64,000 nucleotides of DNA from Leptospira bandrabouensis (GCF_004770905.1 NZ_RQHT01000010.1:62001-126000); one strand, 5' to 3'; positions 45,477 through 54,977 are shown, numbered from the stretch's first letter. Notes: generated by a model not told the origin, from the sequence alone. Translations and numbers: made by a program.

Positions 45477-46432
45477 AATTTTTCTGTGAGCGGATAAAAC
45501 ATTAAAAGACCAACAATACCCAGTAAACTAAAGAAAAAAGACAAGACAGCAGGAAAGTTCGTTTCCTGTATTTCCATTGGTTTTGAGGGGAGCTCTACTT
45601 TTTCCAGGCCATTAATTTCGTTAAGGACTTCTTGTAATACTTCGGGAGATTCTGCTCGAAAGAATCTCCCGCTTGTACTTTGTGAGATATTTTCCAATGA
45701 TTCATAATTTACTTCGTACTGGCCTTGTTCTTTCCCTATTCCTATACAATAAACTTTTATCCCAAAAGCTTTGGCAGCTTGGGAAGCAGTTTCAGGATCG
45801 AGTTTTCCGGTATTTGAGACTCCATCTGTGAGAAGGATAATGATTTTTGATTTTGCTTCTGAGTCTTTGAGCCTGTATGTTGATAATACTAAAGCGTCTC
45901 CAACCGCAGTGCCCTGCTCGGATATGTCTTCGTCCGAAGCTTCTGTTATTAGTTCGTCTAGCGCGTATCTGTCGTTTGATAACGGGGATTGAAGATATGC
46001 TGCACCCGCGAAGAGTACAATACCAATGCGGTCATAAACTCTTTTTTTGATAAAGTCCCTTAGTAGTTCTTTTGATACAGTGAGCCTATTTTTTGGTAAA
46101 AAATCGTAGGAATTTACCATCGAACCAGAAATGTCTAAGGCAATCATTATGTCAATGCCATTGGTTATATCTGGAGTTAGGTGGTATTTTTTTCCTGGGC
46201 CGGCAGCGGAAATGATAAGGAATATTGCTGCCAAATAGATGATAAATTCTGATAATTTTAAGAGTAGAATCTTGAATCTTAAAAAGATGCCCTTTCCTTT
46301 TGATTGGAATCTATCCGATTGAATGAGTAATACTGATCCAAATGGCTTTTTTTTCCATTGATATAGTGCAAGTAAGAGAAAAGGGATGATCAGTAGTAAA
46401 AGATATGGTCTTTGAAATTGGTCCATACTCAT
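45473..46432 (-). CDS. batA: BatA-like vWA membrane protein
   Basis: This 319-residue protein has membrane helices at both ends (residues about 10-25, 60-80 and 295-315), flanking a vWA domain with a full MIDAS motif, DIMIALDISGSMVNS near residue 90, and a LTDGVSNTG strand near 200. It is the usual partner of BatB and BatD. It overlaps neighbours by 4 bases on both sides, showing strong coupling in the operon. Confidence 0.88.
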   Translation of the reverse strand: MSMDQFQRPYLLLLIIPFLLLALYQWKKKPFGSVLLIQSDRFQSKGKGIFLRFKILLLKLSEFIIYLAAIFLIISAAGPGKKYHLTPDITNGIDIMIALDISGSMVNSYDFLPKNRLTVSKELLRDFIKKRVYDRIGIVLFAGAAYLQSPLSNDRYALDELITEASDEDISEQGTAVGDALVLSTYRLKDSEAKSKIIILLTDGVSNTGKLDPETASQAAKAFGIKVYCIGIGKEQGQYEVNYESLENISQSTSGRFFRAESPEVLQEVLNEINGLEKVELPSKPMEIQETNFPAVLSFFFSLLGIVGLLMFYPLTEKL

Positions 46433-47268
46433 AACTCAAAGTCCTGTTTAATTTTTTCCCAAATAGCTGCTGCTTTTTCTTTGCTAATTTCCGTTAGGTT
46501 GTCGTCATACTTTGTGTTTCTAAAGTATATTCGCAATTCCCTGAGAATGGAGTCTTCAATGTGGGTTCTATCAAATAATTCAGCTAAAAATTCAGAATCT
46601 GTTTTTCCTAATAAGTTTTGTCCTAATTTTTTTGAGAATGCTTCTTTCAGATATTCACTGATTTTGAATGCTAATTTTTTTTCTGAGATTTTGTCCGACT
46701 GCAAATATGTTTCTAAGTTATGAAGTCGTTTTGTTTTTTCTTCTAAAACTGGCTGTTTTTCCCAAAGAGCGTCTACTACTTTTGGCTTCGATTTCCAATA
46801 GAGGTATAGTGCATATAATAGATAAATATTGATTGAAGTTATTAGGATGACGATTAGTAAACGGAAGAAGTATGGTCCTGAAAAATTGATAGGTGGTTCA
46901 ATGTCTTCAATATCAGTTTCATTACCTAGCAGTTGAGATTTCACTTTGATTGTAAGAGCTGATTTCATGGAATCATCTTTTGTGGTCCATGTGACGGGAA
47001 TTGTGTAATCTCCTGGCTTAAAAAATATGATTGATGTTTTTAATTTTGATTTTTCTTTAATAACATTAAAAATCTTGAAGGAAGGTACGGTATCATCATA
47101 ATAAATATCACCTTCTGCGACATCTAAATTGCTTTCATGGGATTCCGTCAGTTCGATTTGATAATGAACGGTATCTCCAACATAAATATTGTTTTCTAAT
47201 ACAGATTCTTTCGGAAGTGCATAAATAGCTATAGAAGATAAAAAGTATATTATGAAGTATTTAGCCAT
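46429..47268 (-). CDS. Bat operon helper: exported domain, one membrane helix, cytoplasmic domain
   Basis: This 279-residue protein has a signal peptide (residues 1-17), a beta-rich exported domain (about 25-130), a single membrane helix (RLLIVILITSINIYLLYAL, near 137-155) and a helical cytoplasmic domain ending in a conserved-looking AAAIWEKIKQDFEL. In other bacteria the position between DUF58 and BatA is held by a small membrane protein (DUF4381-like), and this probably fills the same place. It may bridge the vWA proteins and the MoxR ATPase. The assignment comes from position and topology rather than motif. Confidence 0.7.
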   Translation of the reverse strand: MAKYFIIYFLSSIAIYALPKESVLENNIYVGDTVHYQIELTESHESNLDVAEGDIYYDDTVPSFKIFNVIKEKSKLKTSIIFFKPGDYTIPVTWTTKDDSMKSALTIKVKSQLLGNETDIEDIEPPINFSGPYFFRLLIVILITSINIYLLYALYLYWKSKPKVVDALWEKQPVLEEKTKRLHNLETYLQSDKISEKKLAFKISEYLKEAFSKKLGQNLLGKTDSEFLAELFDRTHIEDSILRELRIYFRNTKYDDNLTEISKEKAAAIWEKIKQDFEL

Positions 47269-48079
47269 TTCTTTTGACTTTGAATAGGGGCAAGATTTGA
47301 TTGGAAAGTTTTGCGTTAGGATTGATCCGAACTAAATTTTCTTTAAAAAAGGTTTTTGCTGCTTTTAAGTCTTTGTCATAGGTGCTTATTGAGTTGCGGA
47401 AACTTATTTTTTCTTCTGAAATTTTACCAAAGAACTTAAACCACTTTGGATATTGAATTATTTCTAATTCGTCCTCAATCCAAATGCCTGTGGGCTCCCA
47501 GATTTTGGGAATTTTATTGGTACGTAAATATTCTGAAAATTGGTTAAAATCTGAAATCCAATAACTAATTGCAAATTTTGGGTAGAGTTTAAATGCATAT
47601 TGGTATGCAGCTTCATAATTTGTTTCGTCGCCGTTTGTTTGTTTGGCAATCTTTGAAAAATTAAGAAATACATCTGATTCGGTCCTGAGCCATTTGGCGT
47701 AAGATTCTTGATTATTTGAAAAACCTATAAGTAGAACTCGATTCCCTATTTTTACATGGAACAGAGATAAAAAGAGTGCCATTTGGAATGCGGATTCTTT
47801 TTTTGAGCCACTGAGTGAATTACTTAAGTCATAAAAGATTATGATGGGTGCGTCGCGTTCCTCATAAAATTCTTTTGTGTGTAACTCACCCGTCCTTGAT
47901 GTCACATTCCAGTCGATATAACGAATATCGTCTCCCAAATGGTAGTTTCTTACTTCTTTGAAATCAAGTCCTCTTCCTTTCTCTGACATTGTTAGAAGCC
48001 CTTGCCTTGTGGAAGAAAACCTCTTTTTGGTTTCCCATTGTAAGACCTGGAGTAATCTTTTTAACTCTGGAGATAACAT
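47261..48079 (-). CDS. DUF58 protein of the MoxR/Bat operon
   Basis: This 272-residue protein contains the DUF58 signature EVRNYHLGDDIRYIDWNVT near residue 40 and a vWA-like strand, IIIFYDLSNSLSGS, near 80. DUF58 proteins nearly always lie next to MoxR AAA+ ATPases and are thought to be their clients or adaptors. It starts 1 base after the MoxR stop and overlaps the next gene by 8 bases. Confidence 0.9.
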   Translation of the reverse strand: MLSPELKRLLQVLQWETKKRFSSTRQGLLTMSEKGRGLDFKEVRNYHLGDDIRYIDWNVTSRTGELHTKEFYEERDAPIIIFYDLSNSLSGSKKESAFQMALFLSLFHVKIGNRVLLIGFSNNQESYAKWLRTESDVFLNFSKIAKQTNGDETNYEAAYQYAFKLYPKFAISYWISDFNQFSEYLRTNKIPKIWEPTGIWIEDELEIIQYPKWFKFFGKISEEKISFRNSISTYDKDLKAAKTFFKENLVRINPNAKLSNQILPLFKVKRNG

Positions 48080-49060
48080 CTAAGGAACTTCCGTTACAGA
48101 TAAGATTCTTTTGATAATGGAATCTGTGGTGATGTCCTCGCTAATTGCATCAATTGTTAGGTGGAGTCGGTGTTTTACGATTTCGGAGAAAAAACGTTGG
48201 ATATCTTCCGGGATAACAAAATCGCGACCCTCGAGCAATGAGTTAATTCTGCTGACTTTAAGCAGTGCAAGACTGGCCCTAGGACTTACGCCATGTTGGA
48301 TATAGGTTTTTAATTCATTGTCTATTGTGGTTTCTGGTCTTGTGTTTCTTGTAAGATTTACAATATAGTTTTGTAATTTTGGTTCAATAAATACTTTGTT
48401 TGAAGTTTCCGAAATTTTTTGAATATCCTTTGGATGTATGATTTTTTTTGGTTTTTTCTTTGAGACACTTAAGGAGCCATGTTGGTGTAAAATTGTTAAT
48501 TCATCCTCAAATGATGGATAAGTGACAGTAACTTTAAACAAAAAGCGGTCTAGTTGTGCTTCAGGAAGTGGATAGGTTCCTTCTTGGTCAATTGGGTTTT
48601 GGGTTGCTACAACAAAAAATGGTAAGTCTAGGTCAAAGGTTTGGTCTGCAATGGATACTTGCCTTTCTTCCATACATTGGAGTAATGCAGATTGAACCTT
48701 TGCAGGTGCTCTATTGATTTCGTCCGCAAGCAAAACATTTGTGAATATTGGTCCTTTCCGTATTTCAAATGATGAAGTTTTGGGATTAAATATATTTGTT
48801 CCGGTAAGATCTGCGGGTAACAGGTCTGGTGTGAATTGCACTCTGGAGAATTTAGCATCCATAATGGACGCTAAATTTTTTGCAACGAGAGTTTTTGCCA
48901 GGCCAGGCATCCCTTCGAGTAACACGTGTCCGTTGGCAACAAGGCCAACGAATAGAGATTGGATTACATTATCCATCCCTGATATTGATTCGGAGAGTTC
49001 CGACCTTATTAATTTGACTTGGTCGGAAATTTCTTTGATTTGTTCTTTGTTTATTTGCAT
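48080..49060 (-). CDS. MoxR-family AAA+ ATPase
   Basis: This 326-residue protein has Walker A EGMPGLAKTLVAKNL near residue 49, Walker B NVLLADEINRAPAKVQ near 110 with LLQCMEERQVS following, and a sensor ATQNPIDQEGTYPLPEAQLD segment near 155 (MoxR hallmark). It probably remodels or activates the vWA proteins of the Bat system. First of the core Bat genes, with a 10-base overlap with the lipoprotein gene upstream. The start is ATG. Confidence 0.93.
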   Translation of the reverse strand: MQINKEQIKEISDQVKLIRSELSESISGMDNVIQSLFVGLVANGHVLLEGMPGLAKTLVAKNLASIMDAKFSRVQFTPDLLPADLTGTNIFNPKTSSFEIRKGPIFTNVLLADEINRAPAKVQSALLQCMEERQVSIADQTFDLDLPFFVVATQNPIDQEGTYPLPEAQLDRFLFKVTVTYPSFEDELTILHQHGSLSVSKKKPKKIIHPKDIQKISETSNKVFIEPKLQNYIVNLTRNTRPETTIDNELKTYIQHGVSPRASLALLKVSRINSLLEGRDFVIPEDIQRFFSEIVKHRLHLTIDAISEDITTDSIIKRILSVTEVP

Positions 49061-50370
49061 TGCGATTGAGTCATTTTAGGCATAGGTTTATCAATCATAT
49101 AGTATTCTGTTTTTCCACCAATGGTCCAACATCCCATTTTTCTTCCCTGAGGTTCCACAGGCCCTTTCCCTAATTCTCTTCCATCTTCTGAATATTCCGT
49201 TGCATCTTCAGTGGAACGAATGACCATTCTTTTTTTTCCTGAAGGATAGAAGTAAGTATAAGGAATGCTTGGTTTGTAATTTAGTTTTAAATCTTGTGTT
49301 TCTTCATCAATTTTGACGAGTGAAAAGAAAAGTTTTCCCTCACCTAGAATTTTTCCTGTGTTATCGTATACTTTAGCGGATTCCAACATACTTTCGTTTG
49401 CCATAATTCCGTGGTAACCAACCTGTCCATTTTTATAATAGAACTTCCATTCGCCGGTCCTTGTATGTTTTCTTGGGCCTGTTCCAAATAGTTTCCCGTC
49501 GGCATAGTATTCTTTCCAGATTCCAGTCCTTTCATATTTAATATCTAAGTTTTCCGAATTTTCTTTTTTGGAATATGTTCCTTCTGCAAGTACATTGCCC
49601 TTTGGTCCGAACATTTTCCATAAACCGGAACGAACGTCTGATGTGTAGGATCCTTGTGATTCTACAGCACCGTCTTTATAATAATTAATTTCTTGTCCGT
49701 TCTTTAAGCCGTTGTTATAAGAAACTTTTGTTTTGATCCCGTTTCCATCGGCTCCGATGAAATAGTAAATCCATTCACCATCTTCTTCATTGTCTTTAAA
49801 GGAACCTTTTTCGACCCACTCACCTTTGTTATTCTTTCTGTAGTATGGCCCATTTTTTTTATCATCTGCATAAGTAGTTTCTGAGGTTACATTTCCTTGT
49901 TTATCAAAAGTTTTTGCAACTCCTTCCTTTTTGCCGTCAACCCAAGGAGTTTCTGCAAGAAACTTTTGTGGGTTTTCAGGGTCAGGTTTTTTCCAAATTC
50001 CAGTTTTTTTCCCATCTATATATTCACCCACTTGATCCAATGTAGATTTATATTTTGGATTTTTTGCAGTAGAACCTGGTTGTTCGAACTGAATGTATTC
50101 TTCCCAAGAGCCATGTTTGGGAAGTGATTTGATTTTTGCGGGAGCAAATTTTGATACTTGGTCTTCCGTGCATCGGGCTCCACCACATTCTGCTTTTACT
50201 TCTCCGATGGCTCGAATTCCTCCAGAATTTTTAAAACGTTCTGTCCGTATCCATTTACCTTTGGTAAATTTAAGTTCGAATTCCTGGTCACCTGACCCGT
50301 CTTTTATGGAGGCACCAGAACATTGGATCGCCAGTATTGAAATAACTAAGTAGAGAAGTTTTAGTTTCAT
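49051..50370 (-). CDS. MORN/YwqK-type repeat lipoprotein
   Basis: This 439-residue protein has a lipoprotein leader ending in LAIQC (Cys17). The exported part is made of repeated short hairpins such as GSWEEYIQF, GKKTGIWKKPD, KNGPYYRKNNKGEW, GLKNGQEINYYKDG and TGEWKFYYKNGQVGY, which fit the MORN-like YwqK antitoxin-type repeat. Despite the family name, no toxin lies adjacent. It is the gene before moxR and after the thioesterase, overlapping both by 10 and 4 bases. It may anchor or gate the Bat complex at the membrane, or be a passenger. Confidence 0.8.
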   Translation of the reverse strand: MKLKLLYLVISILAIQCSGASIKDGSGDQEFELKFTKGKWIRTERFKNSGGIRAIGEVKAECGGARCTEDQVSKFAPAKIKSLPKHGSWEEYIQFEQPGSTAKNPKYKSTLDQVGEYIDGKKTGIWKKPDPENPQKFLAETPWVDGKKEGVAKTFDKQGNVTSETTYADDKKNGPYYRKNNKGEWVEKGSFKDNEEDGEWIYYFIGADGNGIKTKVSYNNGLKNGQEINYYKDGAVESQGSYTSDVRSGLWKMFGPKGNVLAEGTYSKKENSENLDIKYERTGIWKEYYADGKLFGTGPRKHTRTGEWKFYYKNGQVGYHGIMANESMLESAKVYDNTGKILGEGKLFFSLVKIDEETQDLKLNYKPSIPYTYFYPSGKKRMVIRSTEDATEYSEDGRELGKGPVEPQGRKMGCWTIGGKTEYYMIDKPMPKMTQSQCK

Positions 50371-50909
50371 GTTTCTATCCTATCAAAGAGATGTGCGCGT
50401 TTCAATTTATTTACTGCTAGCAATTCACTCGCAATCGCTATTTTTCCTCCGGTTAACTTATCAGAGAAAAAACGTGGTGGAAGTATGTGAAAAGCTCCCT
50501 CCCCTTTTACGTATAAAATTTCTCGATCGAGAGATGTTAATTCACATTCCAAAAGAACTTTTCGTTTTGCTTTTTTGATTGGCCACGCCCGGATGAGTAA
50601 TTCTTTTTCTACAGGTGTAGCTTTGTGAAATTTGAAGCTCATAGTATCTGTCATCACGATATAACCTAAATGAAAACAAAGACCACCCATTGCTTCATCC
50701 AATACAGTGGAAAGAATTCCTCCGTGTACGAAGCCTGGTGCTCCATTATAAAATTTTTTGAAATTATAAGTAAAATTGACTTCTCCTGTTTCATCATGAA
50801 AAGTGAAGTCAGCGACAAGTCCTAACGGGTTTTCTTTCCCACATCCAAAACAGGTATCATGATGGATTTCATAACCATGTCTGGAAGGGTGTTCAATAGG
50901 TTGGTTCAT
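50367..50909 (-). CDS. Hotdog-fold thioesterase (PaaI-like)
   Basis: This 180-residue protein has the signature CFGCGKENPLGLVADF near residue 20 and HGGILSTVLDEAMGG near 62 with the catalytic-region aspartate/glutamate. It probably hydrolyses acyl-CoA thioesters; the substrate is unknown. It lies 16 bases downstream of an alpha/beta hydrolase gene and is coupled by a 4-base ATGA overlap to the lipoprotein that follows. Confidence 0.85.
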   Translation of the reverse strand: MNQPIEHPSRHGYEIHHDTCFGCGKENPLGLVADFTFHDETGEVNFTYNFKKFYNGAPGFVHGGILSTVLDEAMGGLCFHLGYIVMTDTMSFKFHKATPVEKELLIRAWPIKKAKRKVLLECELTSLDREILYVKGEGAFHILPPRFFSDKLTGGKIAIASELLAVNKLKRAHLFDRIET

Positions 50910-50925
50910 TTATTGTCCTTAGTAT

Positions 50926-51765
50926 TTAGTTTTCTAAAAAATCGATAATAACATTGGCAACTTCCTTCGGTGAATCCATATGTAAATGGTGTCCGCCAGG
51001 TAGGATTTTTTCTGTTAGATGTTTTACTGCGTCTTTTCTGTGTTTATATTTCTCGGCTATCGGATATCCCGATTTGTCACCTAGTATAAGTAATGTTTGG
51101 CATTCTATGCGACTACAAAAGGACACAATCTGTTCTTCGGTATATCGGAAAAATGAGTTGTAATGAAGTCTTAGATCCCTTCTTGGTTTGAGTCCCTTGG
51201 GAGTTTTTTCAATGCCACGTTCCATTAAAATTTCTGCTGATTCTTTTTTCATATCACCAGCTCGCATTCGGACACCTATCGCTGATTCCATATCAGGAAA
51301 GTATGTTTCTTTTTTGCCTCGTGGGTGTAAGATTTGTTTGATAGCCTCTGTAAGTATATCTGGTGCTGATTCTGAAAGGTTTGTGAGTGGTCCTAACGAT
51401 TCTATTAATACAAGTTTTTTAATTTTTAATAGGTTTGTTCCTGCAACTAACGTGGAGACTGCGGCACCCATTGAATGTGCCATGAGAATAAAATCTTCCA
51501 AACCAAGAGCTTGGGCAATGGATACAACCTCTAATGCATATTCTGCAAAATAATATACTGTATTTTCTGGTTTATGACTGGATTTACCATGGCCAGGGAA
51601 GTCAATAGAAATGAACCGGTAATTTGAAAAGAACTTTGCCAATGGTGCAAAACTGTTTGCGTTGTCTAACCAACCATGGAAGGCAAGGATAGGTGTACCT
51701 TGCGGATTCCCCCACTCAATCCCCTCGATAGAGTGGAATTTTGTGTGAATAGTAATTGGCAACAT
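50926..51765 (-). CDS. Alpha/beta hydrolase
   Basis: This 279-residue cytoplasmic protein has the oxyanion region AFHGWLDNANSF near residue 28, the nucleophile elbow LMAHSMGAAVSTL (Ser near 96) and a late catalytic histidine in LPGGHHLHMDSP. The fold and size fit esterases/lipases such as the serine hydrolase-like or MhpC group; a substrate cannot be named. It is the first gene of the minus-strand run leading to the thioesterase and Bat genes, divergent from small plus-strand genes. Confidence 0.85.
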   Translation of the reverse strand: MLPITIHTKFHSIEGIEWGNPQGTPILAFHGWLDNANSFAPLAKFFSNYRFISIDFPGHGKSSHKPENTVYYFAEYALEVVSIAQALGLEDFILMAHSMGAAVSTLVAGTNLLKIKKLVLIESLGPLTNLSESAPDILTEAIKQILHPRGKKETYFPDMESAIGVRMRAGDMKKESAEILMERGIEKTPKGLKPRRDLRLHYNSFFRYTEEQIVSFCSRIECQTLLILGDKSGYPIAEKYKHRKDAVKHLTEKILPGGHHLHMDSPKEVANVIIDFLEN

Positions 51766-51857
51766 ATACCTAAGGCTTTTTGATTCCTGCTCATTGTAAA
51801 CATTTATCTTTTGGATTTAAGCTTGATTCTTTTTTCCTTTCTCTATGAAATTTGTTC

Positions 51858-52286
51858 ATGAATCGTTTTCTTTTGCTTGCTCTATTCTTAGTTTTTGGAT
51901 TCCCGCTTTTGGCTGGGTCCGATTCCAAACCTGTTTGTCTTAGTTTACCTGATTGTGAGACAAAAGCGGATGCAACTACGATCCATCGAAAAAAAATCTC
52001 CTTATTAACTTTTGGGCTAACTGAATATGCTAAGGATACCCCTGTAGAGAAGCTAATTCCGATTTATTTAAAACGTGTTAGGTCTATCATTTTGGAAGCG
52101 AATGGTGATACTGGATATAAAGGGGAAATCGTTTTAAAAGTAAGTCATAAACCGGAATACAAACAATCCCAAATGTTAAAAGCAGAAGAAGATCTAAAAT
52201 TTCTTGAATCCAACCAGAGTCTTCTGTCCAAAGAGCAAAGTTCTGAACTTACCGAACTAAAAATTTTATTTAGCGAATCGAAATGA
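51858..52286 (+). CDS. Exported hypothetical protein
   Basis: Of about 142 residues, the protein starts at ATG 51858 (MNRFLLLALFL); a TTG two codons earlier is also in frame. A clear signal peptide ends near LLAGS. The mature part has two early cysteines (VCLSLPDCETK) that may form a disulphide and a lysine-rich helical body with YKGEIVLKVSHKP. TPR-like or TPR-adjacent proteins sometimes look like this, but no family is recognised. It overlaps the next small lipoprotein by 4 bases. Confidence 0.7.
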   Translation: MNRFLLLALFLVFGFPLLAGSDSKPVCLSLPDCETKADATTIHRKKISLLTFGLTEYAKDTPVEKLIPIYLKRVRSIILEANGDTGYKGEIVLKVSHKPEYKQSQMLKAEEDLKFLESNQSLLSKEQSSELTELKILFSESK

Positions 52287-52537
52287 TCCGACTATTATTT
52301 CTTTTATTTTTAACCTTCTTGTCTTGTGCACAACTCTCTCGCGAAGATCAATTTAGAGAAGAATGTGATAAAACTAGGAATAGAAGTTATGTGTTTATGT
52401 TACCGATTCTTCAAAGACATACAACCGATGGAAACACAGAGACAAACTCAGCAGTTTGGATTGGCAATGCTGAATTGGCATATAAAAAATGTATTTCCGA
52501 ATCGGAGAAGAACCGTTACAATTTAAGGTCTAACTGA
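52283..52537 (+). CDS. Small lipoprotein
   Basis: An 84-residue protein with a hydrophobic leader ending in LTFLSC (Cys15), so a lipoprotein. The remainder is charged and polar, with paired cysteines (EECDK, KKCIS) and no recognised domain. It is coupled to the exported protein before it and converges with the NADH dehydrogenase gene (15-base overlap). Confidence 0.65.
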   Translation: MIRLLFLLFLTFLSCAQLSREDQFREECDKTRNRSYVFMLPILQRHTTDGNTETNSAVWIGNAELAYKKCISESEKNRYNLRSN

Positions 52538-53794
52538 TAGTTCATCCATTTCTTCTTGGATAAGTCTAGACCCTGCTCGGAATGTTAGGTAACTCCAAAC
52601 CCAACTAAGGAGTGTACTGACTTTATTTTTAAATCCAACTTGATAAACAAGGTGGACAAAAAGCCAACCAAGCCAGCCAAAAATTCCTTTTAATTTAATT
52701 TTTCCAAATTCGGCTACTGCATCCGTCCTTCCAATGGTAGCCATATTTCCTTTATCAAAGTAATGAAAAGGAGAAATGGATTTCTTTTTTTCTAATGATT
52801 CGATGATTTTTGCAACGTATCTTCCTTGTTGCATGGCAACTGGAGAAATTCCTGGTAGTGGCCTTGTTAGTCCTTTACCATAATTTGCCGCATCACCAAT
52901 TACGAATACTTCTGGATATTCAGTCGTTCTACAATATTCATCTACGATAATTCTATTCGCCTTATCTTTGTTAAGTGGTAAGTTTTTTGCTAACTCGGAA
53001 CCTTCTACTCCTGCAGCCCAAATCACTGTTTTTGATTCAATGGTTCTATCTTTGAGAACAACGCCAGTTTCTGTAATGTCGAGTACTGGGGAGCTTGTAA
53101 GCACTTCTACTCCCCTACTTTCTAGTTTTTTCTTTGTGAAAGCACTAGACTTTTCGGTAAAAGCAGCAAGTAACCTAGGCCCTGCTTCAATCAAAGTTAC
53201 TTTTGTCATACCAGAATCTATATTTCTGAAGTCTTTGCGGATGATATTATGCGATAGTTCGGCAATGGAACCTGCAAGTTCAACCCCAGTTGGTCCCCCT
53301 CCGATGATTACGTAGTGCATAAAACTTTTTGCTTTTTCGTAATCTCCTATTAATTCTGCTTGTTCGAAAGAAAGTAAAATTCTTCTTCTAATTGCCAAAG
53401 CATCTTTTAGATTTTTCAGGCCTAAGGTTTTTTCTTTCCAACTATTGTTTCCAAAATAACTTGTTCTTGCTCCTGTTGCTAGTATGAGATAGTCGTAAGT
53501 TTCGGAATTATTCTGGAATTTGACGATTCGATTTTTGAAATCGATTTCAGTGACATCACCTAAAAGTATTTTTACATTTTTATACTTAGTTGTGATAGAC
53601 CTAGATGGAATGGCGATGTCAGCGGGTGAAAGTACTGCGGTTGCTACTTGGTATAAAAGCGGCTGAAAGAGATGATGATTTTTTTTATCAACAACAGTGA
53701 TTTCGAATAATTGATTATTAGCTAATGTTTTGATTACTTGTAAGCCACCAAACCCAGCCCCAATGATTAAGATTTTTTTCTTTATTTGGGTCAT
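52523..53794 (-). CDS. ndh: Type II NADH dehydrogenase (NDH-2)
   Basis: About 423 residues from ATG 53794 (MTQIKKKILIIG), where GGAGAAATAGA gives a good ribosome site; a frame 13 codons longer adds a basic, non-conserved stretch. Two Rossmann motifs are seen: IIGAGFGGLQ (FAD) and VIIGGGPTGVELAG (NADH). EVFVIGDAANYG binds FAD, and the C-terminal 40 residues are an amphipathic membrane anchor (GWLGWLFVHLVYQVG). It passes electrons from NADH to menaquinone without pumping protons. Coupled by an ATGA overlap to the upstream phosphatase gene. Confidence 0.9.
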   Translation of the reverse strand: MTQIKKKILIIGAGFGGLQVIKTLANNQLFEITVVDKKNHHLFQPLLYQVATAVLSPADIAIPSRSITTKYKNVKILLGDVTEIDFKNRIVKFQNNSETYDYLILATGARTSYFGNNSWKEKTLGLKNLKDALAIRRRILLSFEQAELIGDYEKAKSFMHYVIIGGGPTGVELAGSIAELSHNIIRKDFRNIDSGMTKVTLIEAGPRLLAAFTEKSSAFTKKKLESRGVEVLTSSPVLDITETGVVLKDRTIESKTVIWAAGVEGSELAKNLPLNKDKANRIIVDEYCRTTEYPEVFVIGDAANYGKGLTRPLPGISPVAMQQGRYVAKIIESLEKKKSISPFHYFDKGNMATIGRTDAVAEFGKIKLKGIFGWLGWLFVHLVYQVGFKNKVSTLLSWVWSYLTFRAGSRLIQEEMDELSVRP

Positions 53795-54270
53795 TCTATT
53801 TCTCCTAAAAAATTTAAAAATCCTAAAGAACAATCTTCTACAAGATCTTGAACCTTTTCAAATGCAGTTTCGTTCTTGTAGTAAGGATCAGGCACAATTG
53901 GAGCACCTGCATCACTTCTAAACTTCCCAAATAGAAGTATTTTATCCTGAATTTTACTCTCATTAGTTAGACTACGTACTTCATGGAAGTTGTTTTCATC
54001 CATAACTAATAAGTAATCAAAATGGATTAAATCTGATTTAGTTAATTTTCTAGATAGATGTGTTAAACGAATTCCGCGAGTCTCTGCCACTTTTCTTGTT
54101 CTTGGATCTGCTAATTCTCCATCATGATAACCGGAGGTTCCGCAAGAATCAATTTCAAATAAGTGATCTAACTTCCTTTGTTTTACCAGGTTTTTGAACG
54201 CACCTTCAGCAGCAGGGGAACGGCAAATGTTGCCTAAACAGATAAAGAGAACTTTTATTTTTTCTTTCAT
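53791..54270 (-). CDS. Low-molecular-weight protein tyrosine phosphatase
   Basis: This 159-residue protein has the P-loop C-x5-R-S as CLGNICRS (Cys11 to Arg17) at the N-terminus and the catalytic aspartate in VPDPYYKNETAF near residue 132. The length fits the family, of which the arsenate-reductase branch is another member. It may dephosphorylate tyrosine kinases of polysaccharide synthesis; no such kinase lies here. ATGA overlap with ndh. Confidence 0.92.
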   Translation of the reverse strand: MKEKIKVLFICLGNICRSPAAEGAFKNLVKQRKLDHLFEIDSCGTSGYHDGELADPRTRKVAETRGIRLTHLSRKLTKSDLIHFDYLLVMDENNFHEVRSLTNESKIQDKILLFGKFRSDAGAPIVPDPYYKNETAFEKVQDLVEDCSLGFLNFLGEIE

Positions 54271-54945
54271 TTAATTAAGGTAATATATATATTTTTTGCC
54301 AAGATCTTTAAGCCATTTCTCTGCTATTTTGTAATTCGGGTTTTGTGACTCTACAATCTTCCAAAATTTTGAGGAATGGTTGTGTTCGATTGTATGTGCT
54401 ATTTCGTGAAGAATTATGTATTCGATAATATAGTCTGGACAATGAACTAGACTAAGGTTGATGGAGATCTGATTTTTTGAGTTACAACTTCCCCAAAGAG
54501 AACGCATGGGTTTTATCGAAATTTTTGTTACTTTTGTATTTAAAGTGAGTGAGATTTTTTCGACTAGTGGCAAAACTTTCTGTAAAAGCAAATCCTTCAA
54601 TGCTTGTTTTCCCTTACGAATGCGAGATTCTGCGGTTTTAGCATTAGGGATATTGATGATGCCATCAAAATATACATATTTTTTTCCCGGTATTATGGAT
54701 ATCTTTGTGGAACTTCCGAAGATAATAGTTTTTTCCCCCTCTTCGAACTTTAATTTTTGCGGAATATCTTTTGGTAGTTGTTCTAATTTGGATTCTATCC
54801 AATCCCTCTTTTCTGATAAAAAATCCTCTAGCTGCTTTTTTTGAATTCTGGCGGGATGTTTTAGTACCACTCTGCCATTCTGATAAATTACCAGTGAAAT
54901 ATTTCTTCCTTTGGTGATTTTTCTTTCTATCGTTAAATCGATCAT
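54271..54945 (-). CDS. YgjP-type (DUF45) metallopeptidase-like protein
   Basis: This 224-residue protein has the zincin motif HEIAHTIEHNHSSKFW (HExxH with a downstream histidine) near residue 178 and the domain-typical MRSLWGSCNSKNQISINLSL segment near 146. No signal peptide, so cytoplasmic. The DUF45 family is known from genomes and from SprT-like comparison; its substrate is unknown. It ends 1 base before the phosphatase start, suggesting co-expression. Confidence 0.85.
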   Translation of the reverse strand: MIDLTIERKITKGRNISLVIYQNGRVVLKHPARIQKKQLEDFLSEKRDWIESKLEQLPKDIPQKLKFEEGEKTIIFGSSTKISIIPGKKYVYFDGIINIPNAKTAESRIRKGKQALKDLLLQKVLPLVEKISLTLNTKVTKISIKPMRSLWGSCNSKNQISINLSLVHCPDYIIEYIILHEIAHTIEHNHSSKFWKIVESQNPNYKIAEKWLKDLGKKYIYYLN

Positions 54946-54977
54946 TATGTGATTAGAAAATTTAGTAGTCAGTTTTT

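Noticed and set aside
49051..50370. YwqK-type repeats as a toxin-antitoxin system
   Set aside because: The family name suggests an antitoxin, but the protein is a lipoprotein, and no toxin-like gene lies next to it; neighbours are Bat genes and a thioesterase.
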